NCBI GenBank assembly: GCA_040391535.1
Contig: JBEBXQ010000011.1
Span: forward strand, 1 to 55,039
Length of the DNA stretch: 55,039 nucleotides
Reading direction: 5' to 3'
Source of the DNA: JBEBXQ01 sp040391535
Lineage (GTDB): Bacteria > Bacteroidota > Bacteroidia > Cytophagales > Spirosomataceae
Every line of letters begins with the position of its first letter. Position 1 is the first letter of the stretch. Under the pieces are notes generated by a model. The model did not search any database. It saw only the letters and a program-made list of their open reading frames with translations, and was not told where the DNA came from. The position numbers and the translations under genes are program-made. Shown here piece after piece: positions 51,098-55,039 of this stretch.

Positions 51098-52048
51098 ATG
51101 AATCATTTTTTATCCGTTCGTGACGTAGAAAATATTGATCATCTGATCAGTAGTGGTATTGCTGCCAAAGTAAATCCTTTTGCTGACAAACATCTGGGAC
51201 AAAATAAAACCCTGGGCCTGCTGTTTTTTAATTCCAGCTTCAGAACCCGCCTCAGCACGCAGAAAGCGGCTCAGAATCTGGGAATGAATGTCATTACACT
51301 TAACGTAGGACAGGATAGCTGGGAGCTTGAAATGGAAGATGGTGTGGTAATGGACGGCACTAAAGCGGAACACGTCAAGGAAGCTGCTGCTGTAATAGGC
51401 CGCTATTGTGACATTATAGGCATCAGGTCATTTGCAAAACTGGCTGACCGGGCTGCTGATTATAGTGAAACCGTTTTTAAACAGTTTAAGAAATATGCAG
51501 AAGTGCCTATTCTGAATCTGGAATCGGCCACCCGTCACCCTTTACAATCGCTGGCAGACTGTATCACCATTGAGGAGTTTAAGCTAAGAAGCCGGCCTAA
51601 AGTGGTATTAACATGGTTGCCCCATATCAAACCCCTGCCGCAGGCTGTAGGTAATTCGTTTGCTGAATGGATGAATCAGCGGGATGTGGAATTTGTCATT
51701 ACGCACCCTGAAGGATATGACCTTTCCCCTGAGTTTGCGGGTAATGCGCAGGTAATTTATGATCAGGAAAAAGCCCTGGAAGGTGCTGATTTTGTGTATG
51801 GTAAAAACTGGTCATCTTACGAAAGTTACGGGCAGATCGTCGGTGATCATTCCGGATGGAAAATCACAGAGGAAAAAATGGGACTAACGGATAACGGGAA
51901 ATTTATGCATTGTCTGCCTTTGCGCCGGAATATGAAAGTAACCGATGAAGTCCTCGACGGCCCGCGTTCTCTGGTAATTGAACAAGCGGCTAATCGGGAG
52001 TGGTCGGCTCAGGCTGTATTGAAAGAACTGTTACTTGGTATTCAGTAA
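51098..52048 (+). CDS. argF': N-succinylornithine carbamoyltransferase ArgF'
   Basis: Transfers carbamoyl phosphate to an N-acylornithine; 316 residues. The carbamoyl-phosphate loop is FFNSSFRTRLSTQKAAQNLG. CDIIGIRSFAKL, ATRHPLQSLADCITIEEFKL and the FMHCLPLRRNMKVTDEVLD segment place it in the AOTCase/SOTCase group and exclude classic ArgF. Residue 90 is Ala (DGTKAEHVKEA). It is Pro in Bacteroides fragilis SOTCase and Glu in Xanthomonas AOTCase, where changing Glu to Ala is reported to give succinyl specificity. So succinylornithine is predicted. It is the last arg gene; the next gene starts 8 nt later. Confidence 0.93.
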   Translation: MNHFLSVRDVENIDHLISSGIAAKVNPFADKHLGQNKTLGLLFFNSSFRTRLSTQKAAQNLGMNVITLNVGQDSWELEMEDGVVMDGTKAEHVKEAAAVIGRYCDIIGIRSFAKLADRAADYSETVFKQFKKYAEVPILNLESATRHPLQSLADCITIEEFKLRSRPKVVLTWLPHIKPLPQAVGNSFAEWMNQRDVEFVITHPEGYDLSPEFAGNAQVIYDQEKALEGADFVYGKNWSSYESYGQIVGDHSGWKITEEKMGLTDNGKFMHCLPLRRNMKVTDEVLDGPRSLVIEQAANREWSAQAVLKELLLGIQ

Positions 52049-52056
52049 AGACAAAT

Positions 52057-54174
52057 ATGAAAAAGCACTTTTTCTGCTTATTATCAATTACTATGTTGTT
52101 TTCATCAGTTGAGCATTTCGGACAGGTAATCAGCTATCCTGTTACCCGCCAGGAAGAACAATCAGATTTGTACCATGGCATTACAGTTAAAGATCCTTAC
52201 CGCTGGCTGGAGGATGATCATGCTGCTGAAACGATCTCATGGGTGAAATCTCAGAATGAGGTCACCATGGCTTATCTTGATAAAATTCCTTACCGTAAAA
52301 GGATTTTTGATGATTTGGAAAAAGCGTATAACTATCCGAAATATTCGTCTCCGGCACGCAAGGGTTCCTACTTTTATTTCTTTAAAAATAACGGGTTACA
52401 GAACCAGGCAGTGCTTTACCGGCAAACCGGTCCTGACGGAAATCCTGAGTTAGTGCTGGATCCTAATCAGTTATCGCAAGACGGAACAACCAAGCTGACC
52501 AATTTCAGGTTGTCAAAGAATGGTGCCTATGCGGTTTTCGGGTTTTCACATGGCGGATCAGACTGGCAGAAATTCAGGGTAATGGATATGAAATCACTGC
52601 AGTTTCTGGAAGATCTGGTAGATTGGGTGAAAATTTCAGGTGCCGCATGGCAGGGAGATGGGTTCTATTACAGTCGCTACCCGAAACCTGAAGGAAGTGT
52701 GCTTGCTTCAGTAAATGAAAATCATCAGGTATTTTTCCATAAAATAGGTACTTCGCAGACAGAGGATCTCCTGGTATATGAAGACGCAGCTAATCCGCAG
52801 CGATTCCATTTTGTAAGCACAACAGAAGATGAAGAATATGCCATATTGTCTGTCAGTGACCGTGGAAATGGAAAAGACGGGAACAGTGTATGGTATATGA
52901 AAAAGGGTGAAACAAGTTTTAAGCCTCTGATAAAAGATATTACCAATGACCGTTTCAGCCTGATAGACCATACCAGCAATGTTTTTCTGGTAGAAACCAA
53001 TCAGAATGCACCGAATGGCAAAGTAGTGGGATATGATATTGCTCAAAGCAAATGGTTTACGGTATTGCCTGAAAAACCTGAGCCTTTACAGGGTGCTGGA
53101 ACAGCAGGGAACCGGCTTTTTGCAGTTTATTCCAAAGATGTTAGTGCCAGAGTATATGTGTATGACCTGAAAGGCAGCAATGAAAGGGAAGTTACATTAC
53201 CGGGATTGGGGGCTGTCAGCGGTTTCGGGGGAGAAAAAGAGGATACTTCTGTTTTTTATACTTATACGTCCTTTAATTATCCTCCGACTATTTTCAGTTA
53301 TGACCTTGCGAAAGGAGAGAGCAGGGTCTTCCGAAAGCCTGAAGTCAGCTTTAATCCTGAGGATTATGAAACGGAACAGGTGTTTTATCAAAGTAAGGAT
53401 GGAACGAGGGTACCTATGTTCCTGACCTATAAAAAGGGATTGAAGCGGAATGGACAGAACCCGACCATTTTATATGGCTATGGTGGTTTCAATGTCAGTC
53501 TTGATCCGGGGTTTTCACCGGTAAGGATTCCCTTTTTGGATCAGGGCGGAATTTATGCGCAGGTTAATCTGAGAGGAGGAAGTGAGTATGGTGAAACCTG
53601 GCATGAGCAGGGGATGAAACTTAAAAAGCAAAATGTATTTGACGACTTTATTGCGGCAGCTGAATACCTTATTGCTCAGAAGTATACCTCAGCAAGCAGG
53701 CTGGCAGCAGAAGGTGGGTCTAACGGAGGCCTTTTAGTAGGGGCTGTCATTAATCAGCGGCCCGGTTTGTTTAAAGTAGCACTTCCGGCTGTTGGGGTAA
53801 TGGATATGCTGCGTTTTCAGAAATTCACGATAGGCTGGAACTGGATTGCAGATTACGGCAGCAGCGAAAATCCTGAAGAATTTAAAGTGTTGTATGGCTA
53901 TTCTCCCTTGCACAATATCAAAGCAGGAGCGGGTTACCCTGCAACCCTGGTAACAACAGCTGATCATGATGACAGAGTGGTGCCTGCACATTCCTTTAAG
54001 TATATAGCCGAATTGCAGACAAAAGCCGGTAAAAGTTCAGAAAACCCGTTATTAATCAGAATTGACACCAATTCGGGTCATGGGGCAAGTAATACCAGAA
54101 AAGCTCTGGAAACCCGGGCGGATATTTACGCTTTTATGTTTTATAATATGCAGATTGAATGGCACCAGGAATAA
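52057..54174 (+). CDS. Prolyl oligopeptidase family serine peptidase (S9A)
   Basis: Exported 705-residue peptidase cleaving short peptides after proline. Residues 1-22 (MKKHFFCLLSITMLFSSVEH) are a signal peptide. The N-terminal part and seven-bladed propeller include DPYRWLEDDHAAETISWVKS. The hydrolase domain has NPTILYGYGGFNVSLDPGF and NLRGGSEYGETWHEQGM. The nucleophile is in AAEGGSNGGLLVGAVINQRP, the acid in TTADHDDRVVPAHSFK, and the His in TNSGHGASNTRK. ATG 52057 is chosen for the signal peptide; an upstream in-frame start would overlap argF'. Its 8-nt distance from argF' suggests read-through from the arginine operon. Confidence 0.95.
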   Translation: MKKHFFCLLSITMLFSSVEHFGQVISYPVTRQEEQSDLYHGITVKDPYRWLEDDHAAETISWVKSQNEVTMAYLDKIPYRKRIFDDLEKAYNYPKYSSPARKGSYFYFFKNNGLQNQAVLYRQTGPDGNPELVLDPNQLSQDGTTKLTNFRLSKNGAYAVFGFSHGGSDWQKFRVMDMKSLQFLEDLVDWVKISGAAWQGDGFYYSRYPKPEGSVLASVNENHQVFFHKIGTSQTEDLLVYEDAANPQRFHFVSTTEDEEYAILSVSDRGNGKDGNSVWYMKKGETSFKPLIKDITNDRFSLIDHTSNVFLVETNQNAPNGKVVGYDIAQSKWFTVLPEKPEPLQGAGTAGNRLFAVYSKDVSARVYVYDLKGSNEREVTLPGLGAVSGFGGEKEDTSVFYTYTSFNYPPTIFSYDLAKGESRVFRKPEVSFNPEDYETEQVFYQSKDGTRVPMFLTYKKGLKRNGQNPTILYGYGGFNVSLDPGFSPVRIPFLDQGGIYAQVNLRGGSEYGETWHEQGMKLKKQNVFDDFIAAAEYLIAQKYTSASRLAAEGGSNGGLLVGAVINQRPGLFKVALPAVGVMDMLRFQKFTIGWNWIADYGSSENPEEFKVLYGYSPLHNIKAGAGYPATLVTTADHDDRVVPAHSFKYIAELQTKAGKSSENPLLIRIDTNSGHGASNTRKALETRADIYAFMFYNMQIEWHQE

Positions 54175-54210
54175 TCTGAATCAGACCGCAGACTTATCAT
54201 TACACACACT

Positions 54211-54918
54211 ATGAACAATGACTCTTCTTACTCTTCTGCCCGCAAAATACTCAGCTGGGCAGAAGAAGACCGTCCCCGTGAGAAAATGGAAATGCGGGGG
54301 AAGGAAGCCTTAACAGATGCTGAACTTATCGCTATTCTGATTAATTCGGGAACAGCAGATCTTTCAGCTGTAGACGTAGGTAAGCAGATTATGGCCTATG
54401 CCGAAAATAATATTGGTGCCCTTGCCCGGTTATCAGTTAAAGAACTCACGAAAATAAAAGGTATTGGCAAAGCAAAGGCTATCACGATTATAGCTGCGCT
54501 GGAACTGGGCAGGCGGCGGAAAGAAAGTGAAGTGCTGAAAAACCGGAAAATTACCTGTTCAAATGATGTTTACAATGAAATGGCCCCCCTGCTGATGGAT
54601 AAAAGTATTGAGGAGTTCTGGATATTGTTACTCAACAGAGCCAATAAGGTGATCCGCAAGGTGCAGATAAGTAAAGGAGGGGTTTCGGGTACGGTAGTGG
54701 ATGCCAAAGTATTGTTCAAGAACGCACTTGAACATCTGGCAAGCGCAGTCATTCTGGTACACAATCACCCTTCCGGTACACTGAAACCCAGTACAGAAGA
54801 TATCAAACTAACAAACAAACTGAAAGAAGCCGGAAAAGTAATGGATATTCCTGTACTGGATCACCTGATCTTTACTGATAACGGTTATGTCAGCTTCACC
54901 GATGAAGGGCTATTGTAA
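54211..54918 (+). CDS. radC: RadC family JAB/MPN+ protein
   Basis: A 235-residue protein. The N-terminal helix-hairpin-helix part (about 30-100) shows LTDAELIAILINSG and LTKIKGIGKAKAITIIAALE. The C-terminal JAB/MPN+ metal site is VILVHNHPSGTLKPSTEDIK with HLIFTDNGYVSF at the end. The old link to recombination repair is doubted; stand-alone RadC proteins are conserved but their substrate is not settled. It starts 36 nt after the peptidase gene. The last 121 nt of the window after it hold nothing I can name. Confidence 0.93.
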   Translation: MNNDSSYSSARKILSWAEEDRPREKMEMRGKEALTDAELIAILINSGTADLSAVDVGKQIMAYAENNIGALARLSVKELTKIKGIGKAKAITIIAALELGRRRKESEVLKNRKITCSNDVYNEMAPLLMDKSIEEFWILLLNRANKVIRKVQISKGGVSGTVVDAKVLFKNALEHLASAVILVHNHPSGTLKPSTEDIKLTNKLKEAGKVMDIPVLDHLIFTDNGYVSFTDEGLL

Positions 54919-55039
54919 CTAACGTCAGTGCGGGTTTAGTATGCTGTAACCATTTCGCAGTTAAATGAACGGGTATTCCTTCTTTTTCTTTCATCCTGTC
55001 AGTCTCAGTCCCTCGGACTTAACCAAGAAGTGGTAAAAT

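Noticed and set aside
52000..52056. Start of the prolyl oligopeptidase inside argF'
   Set aside because: It would hide the signal peptide that begins at ATG 52057 and overlap argF' by 49 nt.
1..55039. tRNA, rRNA, CRISPR, insertion sequence, integrase or phage genes
   Set aside because: None recognised in coding or intergenic sequence; base use looks even across the window, with no sign of a recent island.

Overview
The window looks like chromosomal DNA of a free-living member of the Bacteroidota, most likely order Cytophagales. The evidence is a SusC/SusD pair behind a FecI-type sigma factor and FecR anti-sigma factor, a Rho factor with a very long N-terminal insert, type III pantothenate kinase, an arginine cluster built around the N-acyl-ornithine carbamoyltransferase ArgF', many DUF-type outer-membrane barrels, and candidate promoters of the Bacteroidota type (TTG, 17-20 nt, TAnnTTTG). 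Genus is not resolvable by eye. I saw no rRNA, tRNA, CRISPR array, insertion sequence or phage gene.

Layout. 0.1-4.1 kb (minus strand): ferredoxin, an ammonium transporter with its companion outer-membrane porin, and a small exported protein of unknown function. 4.4-7.7 kb (plus): small membrane protein plus HD phosphohydrolase, aldo/keto reductase (YghZ/Gpr type), and a lipoprotein substrate-binding protein for iron-chelate or corrinoid uptake. 7.9-12.2 kb (minus): pyrD-ftsK-lolA. 12.4-23.0 kb (plus): FecI, FecR, SusC, SusD, an exported RraA-family aldolase-like protein, a Tat-exported enolase-superfamily dehydratase and a BASS transporter. This reads as a self-regulated uptake and periplasmic catabolic system for a sugar acid or similar hydroxy acid. 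23.2-27.5 kb: zinc aminopeptidase, DUF3108 protein, GNAT/FemAB-like protein and dnaA. 28-35 kb: L-serine dehydratase with an MFS transporter, a small secreted protein, a DUF5723 barrel and rho. 35.2-41.8 kb: coaX, outer-membrane protein, lptC; cytochrome c, SCO and lipoprotein genes; recN; a TlpA/ResA-like thioredoxin; and an unlisted 38-residue membrane protein. 42.3-46.4 kb (minus): M42 peptidase, proA, proB, aat. 46.6-52.0 kb (plus): the arginine operon. 52.1-54.9 kb: prolyl oligopeptidase and radC.

The arginine operon is the most interesting region. A 23-codon ORF whose last eight codons include three for arginine lies about 130 nt ahead of a GNAT acyltransferase gene. Two stem-loops follow it, the second ending 10 nt before the GNAT start codon. 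This is the layout of a translated arginine-sensing leader. The carbamoyltransferase has Ala at position 90, where published mutants of related enzymes show that anything but Glu gives N-succinylornithine specificity. The pathway therefore probably runs on succinylated intermediates, with the GNAT protein as N-succinylglutamate synthase. A 48-nt near-perfect hairpin sits between argD and argF'. argB and the final deacylase are not in the window.

The second notable region is the FecI/FecR/SusCD locus. Both candidate catabolic enzymes carry export signals (Tat for the dehydratase, Sec for the RraA-like protein) and an adjacent organic-anion symporter follows. That suggests dehydration and aldol cleavage outside the cytoplasm.
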